This document shows, piece by piece, positions 1 through 7,067 of a stretch of DNA of 64,000 nucleotides. The notes beneath the pieces were generated by a model. The model did no database searches. It saw nothing but the letters and a program-made list of their open reading frames with translations, and was not told the DNA's origin. The stretch comes from Solihabitans fulvus. Lineage in GTDB: Bacteria; Actinomycetota; Actinomycetes; Mycobacteriales; Pseudonocardiaceae. Location: positions 22,083-86,082 of the forward strand of contig NZ_VUOB01000011.1 in assembly GCF_008386585.1 (NCBI RefSeq), given 5' to 3'. The position numbers were made by a program, and so were the translations under genes. Position 1 is the stretch's first letter. Every line of letters starts with the position of its first letter.

Positions 1-2
1 CG

Positions 3-80
3 CTCTATCTGGTCCACTATGGGCTGTCCGAATCGGACGAACTGGTGAACAAAGTCGTGCTGTCCAACGGTAGCGGCTAG
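3..80 (+). CDS. C-terminal end of an unidentified protein (partial)
   Basis: The reading frame is open from the window edge and ends LVNKVVLSNGSG followed by TAG. Its stop overlaps, within a shared CTAG, the stop of the convergent membrane-protein gene on the other strand. That is a common arrangement for two real convergent genes and is the main reason to call it. Only 25 residues are visible, so no family can be assigned; an end of a regulator is possible but is a guess. Confidence 0.4.
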   Translation, partial: LYLVHYGLSESDELVNKVVLSNGSG

Positions 81-619
81 GCCGTCAGGGCTGCGGTGGC
101 CGGTCGGCAGCGGCGCTGGTAGTAGGCGAAGGTCACCGCGAGCAGCATCGGACCCCACAGTGTCAGCGGCGAGGAGCACACGGTCGCCAGCGCATCCCAC
201 CAACCGTTGGCGAAGCCGACCCTGGACAGACCGAGGAGATGGAAGCGGGCGGGTAGCTGCCCGCCCCACAGGACAGTCAGCGCCAGGCCGCCGACCGCGG
301 CCGGCACGATCGCGGCGAACGGCGGCACGCGTTTTCCGCCGATGAGCGGCAGCCACGCCGGCACGACCTCGCCCCACCCGCGCACCAGGCCGAACGACAG
401 CAGCGCCAGCCCCTCGGACAGCAGGCTGAGGCCGAACACGTAGTACGGGGCCCACTCTGGCATGGCCGGCGCGTTCGGTTCGACCATGCCCATGGTGAAG
501 CCGAAGGCGAACGGCAGCCGCCACAGGCTCTGCGGCAGCACGACGAACGGGATCGCGCGCGCGGTCACGACCGCCCAGCGCGGCACGGGACGTTCGGTCG
601 ACAGGCGTTGTGCTGACAC
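77..619 (-). CDS. Integral membrane protein of unknown function
   Basis: The 180-residue product is strongly hydrophobic. About four membrane segments can be seen, near residues 15-35, 58-80, 100-120 and 150-168, with a short basic C-terminal tail (QRRCRP). A GGGGAGG ribosome site lies five bases upstream of the GTG start, which fixes the N-terminus. I do not recognise a catalytic motif or a named family. The gene is convergent with the partial gene at the left edge and is not obviously in an operon with the GGDEF gene to its right. Confidence 0.75.
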   Translation of the reverse strand: MSAQRLSTERPVPRWAVVTARAIPFVVLPQSLWRLPFAFGFTMGMVEPNAPAMPEWAPYYVFGLSLLSEGLALLSFGLVRGWGEVVPAWLPLIGGKRVPPFAAIVPAAVGGLALTVLWGGQLPARFHLLGLSRVGFANGWWDALATVCSSPLTLWGPMLLAVTFAYYQRRCRPATAALTA

Positions 620-701
620 GGTTTCCTCCCCGGTCGATCAGTACTCGGGGAAGATCGTCCAGCGTGATCACTGAGAGGTCGCTGAGATCCTGAGAGTCCC
701 C

Positions 702-2828
702 TCAGACGCCGTTGAGCAGGGCGGGGATCTGCTCGGGTGGTAGTGGTGGCGCGAAGTGCGCGCCCTGGGCGAGGTCGACGCCGATGGACCGGCAGCGGTC
801 CGCCTGCTCCGCCGTGTCGATCCCGGCGGCCGCGACGACGCCCTCGGCGAGGTGCGCGACCGAGACCATCTCGCCGAGCGCCCTGCGCAACGCCGGGGTG
901 TTGCCGACGATCTCCCGCACCACGGCCGGCGAGAGCAGCAGCGCCTGTGTCTTGGACTCCACCAACAGACCCAGTTCCTGGTGCGCCCCACCGAACTCGT
1001 GCAGCGCGGTGCCGACGCCGGTGTCGGCCAGCACGCGCAGGTTGTCCGCCGCGTCACCGAGTTCGGCCAGCACCGCACCGGTGTCCAGGGCGATCCGCAC
1101 GGCCGACGGGCCGAGCCCGGTGTCCGCAAGCGTCTGCCGCACGGCGCCGACCAGGTCGGCGTCGCCGGACTGGAGCGGGGTGAGCCGGAGCCACAGCGTC
1201 GGCGCCCCGTCGCCGAACAGGTCCTGCCACTCGCGGGCCCGCCCGCAGGCCGCCTCGAGCGCCCACAGCCCGATGGGCAGGGACAGCCCGGTGTCCTCGG
1301 CCAGCCGCATGCAGTCCCTCGGCGACACGACGCCGTGTTCCGCGTGCTCCCAGGTGATCACCGCCTCGACGCCGACGATCCGTCCGTCGGTCAGCCGCAC
1401 CATCGGTTGGTACGCAACGGAGATCTCACCGCTCTCCCACGCGCCGGGCAGCACGGCGGCGAGCCGGGACCGCACGCGCTCAGCCTCGTCCTCGCGCTGC
1501 TCGTAGATCGACCACTGGCGCTTGCCGTTGGCCTTGGCCCGCCGCAGCGCGGAGTTGGCCGCCCGCAACAGGTCCGCGATCTCGATGCCGGCGGGCGGCT
1601 GGTCGACGACGCCGATGCCGGCGGACACGGCGACGCCCTGGTCGTCCAGGTACACCGGCTCGGCCAGCTCGTCCTGAAGGATCCTGATCATGTCCAGCAC
1701 ACTCGGCGTGGTGGGGGAGTGCTGCACGAGCACGGCGAACTCGTCCCCGCTGATCCTGGCCACCAGCGCCCGCTCGCCCTGCACCGCGGCCTCCAGTCGC
1801 CTGGCCACGATCTTGAGCAGCCGGTCGCCGACGTCGTGCCCGAGTCCGTGGTTGACCACGGAGAACGCGTCGAGACCGAGGTGGTACAGCGTGATCGGGG
1901 CGGGGCTGCCGAGCGCCGACTCCAGCCGCGACGCGAAGTACTGCCGGTTGGCCAGGCCGGTCAGCGCGTCGTGCAGGGCCTGGTGGCTGAGCTGGTCGGC
2001 GAGCAGGTGCAGCTCGGTGATGTCCTCGACCATCGTGACGTGGTGCGTCGGATTGCCGTCCGCGTCGCGCAGTACCGACACCGCAAGGTAGACCCACGCG
2101 GTCTCGCCGTCGTCGCGGCGCAGCCTGCCGCGCTCCCGGTAGGTGTCGAGCACGCCGTCGACCAGGTCCCGGTAGATGGCGTGCAGGCCGTCGGTGTCGG
2201 TGGCGTAGAGCAGCTCGTCGAACTGCCGACCGACCAGGCTGCTCGACTCGGTGGCGAGGATCTCGGCGAGCGCCGCGTTGGCCTCGACGCACCGGCCGGT
2301 CAGGTCGGTGATCGCGATGCCGACCGCGGACGTGGCGAACACCTGGCGGAACCGGGCCTCGCTGACCTTCAGCACCCGCTCGACGTCGTTCTTGGCGTTC
2401 AGCAACGCCCGTTTGATCTCCTCCTGCTGGTCGAACGCGTCCTGCCGCATGGCCGTCGCGTAGCCGGAGGCGACCGCGCCGAGCACGGTGACGACCCGCT
2501 CGGCCAGCCGGTCGACCGGGCCCGTCTCCGGGTTGAACAGCAGCGTCCGCCCGAGCACGTCCAGAGTGCGTTCCAGCGTCTCCGGGCCGGAGAAGTGCGC
2601 CCGCACGAGCAGCGTGCCGATCTCGGCGACGGGCTCGGGGTCGAACGGCTCGGCGGACAGCGCGTCGCCGATCCGGTCGACGAGGGCGAGCAGGTACTCC
2701 TCGATCTCGCGCGGCGACATCGGCACGTACGTCGTGTCGGCGACCGCGGCCGCCCAGGCGCGGGCAAGCGCCAGCCGCCGCTGACGACGCGCGTCGTGCG
2801 GCTGCTGGCCCTCGCCAGAAGGTGTCAT
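702..2828 (-). CDS. PAS-GGDEF-EAL protein with degenerate domains
   Basis: This 708-residue cytosolic protein of the cyclic-di-GMP signalling type has an N-terminal helical region (1-150), a PAS domain (about 155-280), a GGDEF domain (about 285-445) and an EAL-like domain (about 455-705). The GGDEF signature reads SGDEF, but the upstream FKxxND motif is FSVVNH and the inhibitory RxxD site is absent. In the EAL part the signature is EAV, the DDFG motif is HEFG and the lysine region is lost, so hydrolysis is unlikely. It may be a receptor or a weak cyclase. It starts 19 bases after the methyltransferase gene, so the two are probably co-transcribed. No membrane segment is present. Confidence 0.85.
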   Translation of the reverse strand: MTPSGEGQQPHDARRQRRLALARAWAAAVADTTYVPMSPREIEEYLLALVDRIGDALSAEPFDPEPVAEIGTLLVRAHFSGPETLERTLDVLGRTLLFNPETGPVDRLAERVVTVLGAVASGYATAMRQDAFDQQEEIKRALLNAKNDVERVLKVSEARFRQVFATSAVGIAITDLTGRCVEANAALAEILATESSSLVGRQFDELLYATDTDGLHAIYRDLVDGVLDTYRERGRLRRDDGETAWVYLAVSVLRDADGNPTHHVTMVEDITELHLLADQLSHQALHDALTGLANRQYFASRLESALGSPAPITLYHLGLDAFSVVNHGLGHDVGDRLLKIVARRLEAAVQGERALVARISGDEFAVLVQHSPTTPSVLDMIRILQDELAEPVYLDDQGVAVSAGIGVVDQPPAGIEIADLLRAANSALRRAKANGKRQWSIYEQREDEAERVRSRLAAVLPGAWESGEISVAYQPMVRLTDGRIVGVEAVITWEHAEHGVVSPRDCMRLAEDTGLSLPIGLWALEAACGRAREWQDLFGDGAPTLWLRLTPLQSGDADLVGAVRQTLADTGLGPSAVRIALDTGAVLAELGDAADNLRVLADTGVGTALHEFGGAHQELGLLVESKTQALLLSPAVVREIVGNTPALRRALGEMVSVAHLAEGVVAAAGIDTAEQADRCRSIGVDLAQGAHFAPPLPPEQIPALLNGV

Positions 2829-2847
2829 GCCATCCCGAGTTCAGCGG

Positions 2848-3663
2848 CTATCGTTTGCGGCCAACACCCGCGTAGATCCCGGCCCTGGTGGGCTCGTCAC
2901 TCGCCGCCGTCACCGACTCCGGCCGCCACAGCGGGGTGGCGACCACGCCGGGCTCCACGACGTCGCAACCCTCGAACAGGTCGAGGATCTCGTCGTAGGA
3001 CCTCGGGAACATGGGGTCCCTGCTGTTCTTCATGACCTCGACGATGCCGGCCATCTCCTCCGGCATGAAGTCGGCGGTGAACTGCGAGATCGCCAGGTAG
3101 CTGCCCGGCGCGACCGCGTCCCGGTAGGCGGCCACGATCCGCTTGGGTTCCTTGGCCGGGGAGACGAAGTGGAACACGCCTGCGGTCAGCACGCCGATCG
3201 GACGGTCGAAGTCGAGCAGCGCCCTGGTGTCGGGGTGCTCGAGGATGCTCTCGGGCACGGTGAGGTCGGCCTGGACGATGGTGGCCCGGTCGTTGTTCTC
3301 CAGCAGCAGTTTGCTGTGCGCGACCGCGACCTCCTCGTAGTCCACGTAGACCACGTGGGCGTCGGGGTCGGCCTTCTGCGCGATCTCGTGCACGTTGCCG
3401 ACAGTGGGGATGCCGGAGCCGAGGTCGAGGAACTGCCGCACTCCGGACTCGATCATGAACAGCACCGACCTGCGCAGGAAGGCCCGGTTCTCCCGCGCGA
3501 TGTTCCTGGCGTTGGGCTGTGCCTTGAGGAACTTCGCCGCCAGCTCGCGGTCCGCCGCGAAGTTGTGCCCGCCGCCGAGCAGGTAGTCGTACAGCCGAGC
3601 GGCGCTCGGCAGTCCCTCGTCGACGTCGTCCGGCACCCAGGCCACGCGTTCCATCACGACCAC
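2848..3663 (-). CDS. SAM-dependent methyltransferase, PF04672 (DUF574) family
   Basis: The 271-residue protein has the hallmarks of the actinobacterial Methyltransf_19 family: an N-terminal SAARLYDYLLGGGHNF segment near residue 20, the SAM-binding loop LDLGSGIPT near residue 80, and an acidic VVYVDYE strand that should contact the ribose. Members are abundant in actinomycetes; few have known substrates, so the target here is unknown. A GAGGTGG ribosome site precedes GTG and ATG codons at 3663-3654; the ATG at 3654 is an equally good start. The gene lies just upstream of the GGDEF-EAL gene and probably shares its transcript. Confidence 0.9.
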   Translation of the reverse strand: MVVMERVAWVPDDVDEGLPSAARLYDYLLGGGHNFAADRELAAKFLKAQPNARNIARENRAFLRRSVLFMIESGVRQFLDLGSGIPTVGNVHEIAQKADPDAHVVYVDYEEVAVAHSKLLLENNDRATIVQADLTVPESILEHPDTRALLDFDRPIGVLTAGVFHFVSPAKEPKRIVAAYRDAVAPGSYLAISQFTADFMPEEMAGIVEVMKNSRDPMFPRSYDEILDLFEGCDVVEPGVVATPLWRPESVTAASDEPTRAGIYAGVGRKR

Positions 3664-3804
3664 CCACCTCAGTTTCGTTCGGTGACGGTGAGATTACTGA
3701 TCCGAGTGTTGTTCGCGGCAGGGGTGGGAGTCTCATCTACCCCGTTCGGCTGAACGCGGGCCACCGGGTCACGCGGTTCGTGCACGTTTCGCCACCGGGT
3801 CGGC

Positions 3805-3831
3805 GGCCCGGACCCCGCACCGGGGCCGGCC
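3805..3831 (-). terminator. Possible terminator of the MFS gene
   Basis: An imperfect GC-rich hairpin (GGCCCGGACCCCG with CGGGGCCGGCC, loop CAC) lies four bases beyond the stop of the MFS exporter. Two bulged bases and the lack of a T-tract make the call weak. Confidence 0.35.
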
Positions 3832-3834
3832 ACG

Positions 3835-5241
3835 TCACCCGGCTGCGCGCGTCGACGCGGCGCCGAGCAGCGCCGCCACGGCCAGCGCGGCGAACGCGAT
3901 CCTCGGCCCGTCGGCGGGGGACAGGTGCAGCGCCAGGGTGCACACGCCGACGCCAAGCGCCGTGCCGAGCCCCCGCGTCATGTTCACCAGCCCGCCGCCG
4001 ACCCCGGCCCCGGCCGCCGGGATCGCCGCCATCACCGTGGTGTTGTTGGCCGGCGTGAACACCCCGAGCCCGAGGCCGAGGACGGCAAGGAGCGCGGCGA
4101 GCGTCGCCGGGGCCGACGGGAACACGGCCAGCAGGGCGAGGGCGACCGCGCTCACCGACGCGCCGAGCAGCCCTCGGGTCAGGTCCGACCAGCGCTTGGG
4201 CAGCAGTGATCCGCCGAGCGTGGCGGCGACGGCGAAGCCGGCGGGCAGCGCGGTGAGCACCAGGCCGGCCCGCATCGCCGAGCCGCCCGGCGCGGCCAGC
4301 GCGAACGGCACCACCACCAGCGGGCCGAACAGCACCAGGTAGCCGCACAGCGCGCCGACCAGCCCGGCCGCGACCGGTCGGGCCCGCAGCAGCGCGAGGT
4401 CGACCAGCGGCTGCGCGGCGCGGCGCTCCCGACGCAGGAACAGCCAGCCCGCCGCCACCGCGGCCGCGACCAGCCCGAGCGCCGCGGCCGGCGCGAGGCC
4501 GAGCCCGGACACCCCGGACAGCGCGAGCAGCGCGGCGGTGGTGGCGACGCCGAGCAGCAGCAGACCGGGCAGGTCGAACCGGCCACGGGCGCAGAGCTGC
4601 CGGCTGCGCGGCAGCAGGTAGTGGCCTGCCGTCATGGCGATCAGGCCGATCGGCAGGTTGATGCCGAACACCCACCGCCAGCCGAGGCCGTTCACCAGCA
4701 GCGCGCCAAGCGTCGGCCCCGCGGCGAGGCCGAGCGCCTGCGCGGCGGCCTGCACCCCGAGCGCGACCCGCATCCTGGTCCTCGGCACGCTGGTGACGAC
4801 GAGGGCGACGCTGTTCGCCTGGAGCATGGCCGCGCCGATCGCCTGGGCGACCCGGAACGCGAGCAGCGCGCCGAGCGTCGGCGCGAAGCAGCAGGCGACC
4901 GATGCGGCGGTGAACACCACGAATCCGTAGATGTAGACCAGCTTCCGCCCGAACACGTCGGCGAGGCGACCGACGGCGGCCAGCAGCGCGACCAGGGTCA
5001 GCAGGTAGCTGAGCGAGACCCATTCCACGGCGGCGAGCGGGGCGTGGAACTGCTCGGTCAGCGCGGGGAAGGTGAGCGTGACGATGCTTGCGTCGAGCTG
5101 TCCCATGAACGCGCCGAAGCAGACCGTGGCGACCGCGAGCCACGGCGCGCCCGGCCAGGCCGCGATGCGCGTCGGCCGGGCGGACTCCACGACGAACCAG
5201 CGCCATCCGCGCGCGGCGCGGGACGTCTCCTGGATGGCCAT
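3835..5241 (-). CDS. MFS drug exporter, DHA2 (EmrB/QacA) type
   Basis: The roughly 468-residue transporter has hydrophobic segments covering nearly its whole length (12-14 helices). Motif A is visible as GRLADVFGRK between helices 2 and 3, and FGAFMGQLDASIV in helix 1 carries the helix-1 aspartate usual in proton-coupled exporters. I chose the ATG at 5241 because GGGAGGGGAC sits immediately upstream; the frame stays open 24 codons further but without a ribosome site. It is divergent from a MarR-type gene, the usual pairing for a substrate-inducible efflux pump. The substrate cannot be read from the sequence. Confidence 0.88.
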   Translation of the reverse strand: MAIQETSRAARGWRWFVVESARPTRIAAWPGAPWLAVATVCFGAFMGQLDASIVTLTFPALTEQFHAPLAAVEWVSLSYLLTLVALLAAVGRLADVFGRKLVYIYGFVVFTAASVACCFAPTLGALLAFRVAQAIGAAMLQANSVALVVTSVPRTRMRVALGVQAAAQALGLAAGPTLGALLVNGLGWRWVFGINLPIGLIAMTAGHYLLPRSRQLCARGRFDLPGLLLLGVATTAALLALSGVSGLGLAPAAALGLVAAAVAAGWLFLRRERRAAQPLVDLALLRARPVAAGLVGALCGYLVLFGPLVVVPFALAAPGGSAMRAGLVLTALPAGFAVAATLGGSLLPKRWSDLTRGLLGASVSAVALALLAVFPSAPATLAALLAVLGLGLGVFTPANNTTVMAAIPAAGAGVGGGLVNMTRGLGTALGVGVCTLALHLSPADGPRIAFAALAVAALLGAASTRAAG

Positions 5242-5340
5242 GTCCCCTCCCAACGGCTCGACCATCCGAATATATCTGCCACCGACATAGTCTGCTGCGG
5301 AGACGTTGCTCACCTGCGGGCCTGCGGCGTCCCGCCAGGT

Positions 5341-5357
5341 GGTTTCCGGCGAAAACC
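5341..5357. promoter_or_regulatory. Candidate MarR operator between exporter and regulator
   Basis: GGTTTCCGGCGAAAACC is an inverted repeat with five-base perfect arms (GGTTT/AAACC). It lies in the 142-base divergent region, 26 bases before the MarR start, where binding would block either promoter. A TAGCAT hexamer six bases before the MarR ATG could make that transcript leaderless. Assignment is inference. Confidence 0.35.
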
Positions 5358-5383
5358 GGGTAAACGGTCAGTAGCATTGGGTC

Positions 5384-5884
5384 ATGCCAGAGCGAACCTC
5401 GGAAGCAACGCTGGACGTCGCGCCGCCCGCCGAGCTGGAAGACACCACCGCGGGCGACGCAAGAACGCTCACCGAGGTCGTGACCCGGCTGCGCCGCGCG
5501 CTGCGGACCAGCATCCGTTCCGACTGGCCGTGGGAGTCCCTGCCGATGGCGCAGGTCGAGCTGCTCCAGACGCTCGCGGAGCGGCCGCCGATGCGGGTCG
5601 GCGAACTGGCCGCCGCGCTGCGGCTGGCCCCCAACACCGTCTCGGGCCTGATCAGCCAGCTCATGGAGAGCGGCCTGGTCGCGCGCAACGGCGACCCGGC
5701 CGACCGCAGGGTCGCCCGGCTGACCGTCACCGAGGCAGGGCACGACAAGCTCGCCGCCTGGCAGCGCGGCCACGAGCAGCGCATCGGCAGTGCGCTGGAC
5801 CGGCTCGGCGCGCGCGAACGCGCCGCCGTCGTGCGCGCCCTGCCCGCCCTTGACCGGCTCGTCGACCATCTGCTGGACGGCTGA
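5384..5884 (+). CDS. MarR-family transcriptional regulator
   Basis: The 166-residue protein has a winged helix-turn-helix: MRVGELAAALRLAPNTVS is the recognition region (about residues 69-86) and DPADRRVARLTVTEAG is the wing, with the DxRxx signature of MarR proteins. A 30-residue acidic N-terminal extension is unusual but has no motif. It is divergent from the DHA2 exporter and most likely represses it. It ends seven bases before the first fluoride-channel gene, so read-through into that cassette is possible. Confidence 0.88.
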   Translation: MPERTSEATLDVAPPAELEDTTAGDARTLTEVVTRLRRALRTSIRSDWPWESLPMAQVELLQTLAERPPMRVGELAAALRLAPNTVSGLISQLMESGLVARNGDPADRRVARLTVTEAGHDKLAAWQRGHEQRIGSALDRLGARERAAVVRALPALDRLVDHLLDG

Positions 5885-5891
5885 GAAACCC

Positions 5892-6326
5892 TTGGCGCGC
5901 AACACATCCCGTCAACGAGCCATCCTCGGCGCGATCGCCGTCGGCGGCGGGCTCGGCGGGCTGGCCCGCTACGGCGTCGCCCAGCTGCTGCCCACGCTGC
6001 CCGGACGGTTCCCGGTCGGCACCTTCGTCATCAACGCGGTCGGCTGCGCGCTGATCGGCGTGCTCATGGTGCTGATCACCGAGGTGTGGTCGGGGCACTA
6101 CCTGCTCCGGCCGTTCCTCGGCGTCGGCGTCCTCGGCGGCTTCACCACGTTCTCCACCTACGCCGTGGAGGTGCGCGGCCTGCTCCGGCCGGGCTCGGCG
6201 CTCCTCGCCTTCGGCTACCTGGCCTCCGCCATGGCCTGCGCGCTGCTGGCGGTACTGCTCGGCGTCTGGTTCGCTCGGTGGGCCACACGCGCGGCGCGGC
6301 GGCCGAGAAGGGCGGGAGCACCATGA
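5892..6326 (+). CDS. crcB: Fluoride channel subunit FluC/CrcB (first copy)
   Basis: A small four-helix membrane protein forms half of the dimeric fluoride channel. Family landmarks are [10 protein letters not shown] in helix 1, FVINAVGC with the conserved asparagine in helix 2, and [12 protein letters not shown], whose phenylalanines and threonines line the pore. The best start is TTG at 5892, giving 144 residues; the frame stays open upstream into the MarR gene but that part does not look like FluC. The stop overlaps the next gene by ATGA. Together with the second copy it should make a heterodimer of opposite topologies. Confidence 0.85.
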   Translation: MARNTSRQRAILGAIAVGGGLGGLARYGVAQLLPTLPGRFPVGTFVINAVGCALIGVLMVLITEVWSGHYLLRPFLGVGVLGGFTTFSTYAVEVRGLLRPGSALLAFGYLASAMACALLAVLLGVWFARWATRAARRPRRAGAP

Positions 6327-6667
6327 CGCTGGTCGGTCGGGCGCTGCGGTTGTCGATCTTCGTCGACGAGGACGACACCTGGCACCACAAGCCGCTCTAC
6401 CACGAGATCGTGCGCCGGGCGCACGACGCGGGCCTGGCGGGCGCGACCGTGCTGCGCGGCATCGAGGGATTCGGGGCGTCCTCCCGCATCCACACCACCA
6501 GGCTGCTCAGCCTCAGCGAGGACCTGCCGGTGGTGGTCGTCATCGTGGACACCGAGGACAAGGTCCGCGCCTTCGTGCCGCAGCTGGACGAGCTGGTCAG
6601 CGAGGGCATGGCGATCCTCGACGAGGTCGAAGTCGTCCGATACGCCGCGCGGGAGTCCATCGAGTGA
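6323..6667 (+). CDS. DUF190 protein of the fluoride cassette
   Basis: The 114-residue soluble protein matches DUF190 (PF02641): an [10 protein letters not shown] strand, [15 protein letters not shown] in the middle, and [17 protein letters not shown]. The fold is ferredoxin-like and related to PII signalling proteins. Family members are repeatedly found between or beside crcB genes, so a regulatory or accessory part in fluoride export is inferred; no biochemical function is known to me. A GGCGGGAG ribosome site precedes the ATG. It overlaps both neighbouring crcB genes by four bases, so the three are translationally coupled. Confidence 0.85.
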   Translation: MTLVGRALRLSIFVDEDDTWHHKPLYHEIVRRAHDAGLAGATVLRGIEGFGASSRIHTTRLLSLSEDLPVVVVIVDTEDKVRAFVPQLDELVSEGMAILDEVEVVRYAARESIE

Positions 6668-7020
6668 CACCGCTGCTCGTCTTTCTCGGGGCCGCCGTCG
6701 GCGCCCCGCTGCGCTACCTCACCGACCGGGCCGTGCAGTCCCGCCACGACACCGTGTTCCCCCTTGGCACCCTCGCGGTGAACGTGGTCGGCAGCCTGAT
6801 CCTCGGCCTGCTGGTCGGCGCGGGCAGCGCGCTGCCGGGATCGCTGCTTTCCTTGCTGGGCACGGGTTTCTGCGGCGGGCTGACCACCTACAGCACCTTC
6901 AGCTACGAGACCTTCCGCCTGGTGGAGCAGAAGTCCTACTTCTACGCGGCGCTCAACGTCCTGATCAGCCTGGTCGCCGCCCTGGCCGCAGCCTCCCTCG
7001 GCTACGCGCTCGCGTCATGA
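6664..7020 (+). CDS. crcB: Fluoride channel subunit FluC/CrcB (second copy)
   Basis: The 118-residue, four-helix FluC protein has [15 protein letters not shown], the pore asparagine in LAVNVVGS, and the [12 protein letters not shown] motif. It starts at the GTG inside GTGA shared with the DUF190 stop. Flanking charges differ from the first copy, as expected when paired genes encode the two orientations of a heterodimer. A strong hairpin terminator begins four bases after its stop. No fluoride riboswitch is visible in front of the cassette. Confidence 0.9.
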   Translation: MTPLLVFLGAAVGAPLRYLTDRAVQSRHDTVFPLGTLAVNVVGSLILGLLVGAGSALPGSLLSLLGTGFCGGLTTYSTFSYETFRLVEQKSYFYAALNVLISLVAALAAASLGYALAS

Positions 7021-7023
7021 AGA

Positions 7024-7055
7024 GTCCCTTCAGGACACCAACGTCCTGAAGGGAC
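7024..7055. terminator. Bidirectional hairpin terminator
   Basis: A perfect 13-base stem (GTCCCTTCAGGAC/GTCCTGAAGGGAC) with a six-base loop lies between the convergent ends of crcB and the helR-like gene. It can serve both strands. Confidence 0.8.
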
Positions 7056-7067
7056 CCTCCATGCTGT

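Noticed and set aside
756..3035. Long open frame on the plus strand opposite the GGDEF-EAL gene
   Set aside because: It is a GC-rich antisense shadow: Arg/Gly/His-rich, no family motif, no ribosome site, and the opposite strand encodes a well-defined protein.
5242..5891. Fluoride riboswitch ahead of crcB
   Set aside because: I looked for the crcB RNA pattern before both the MarR and the first crcB gene and saw none.
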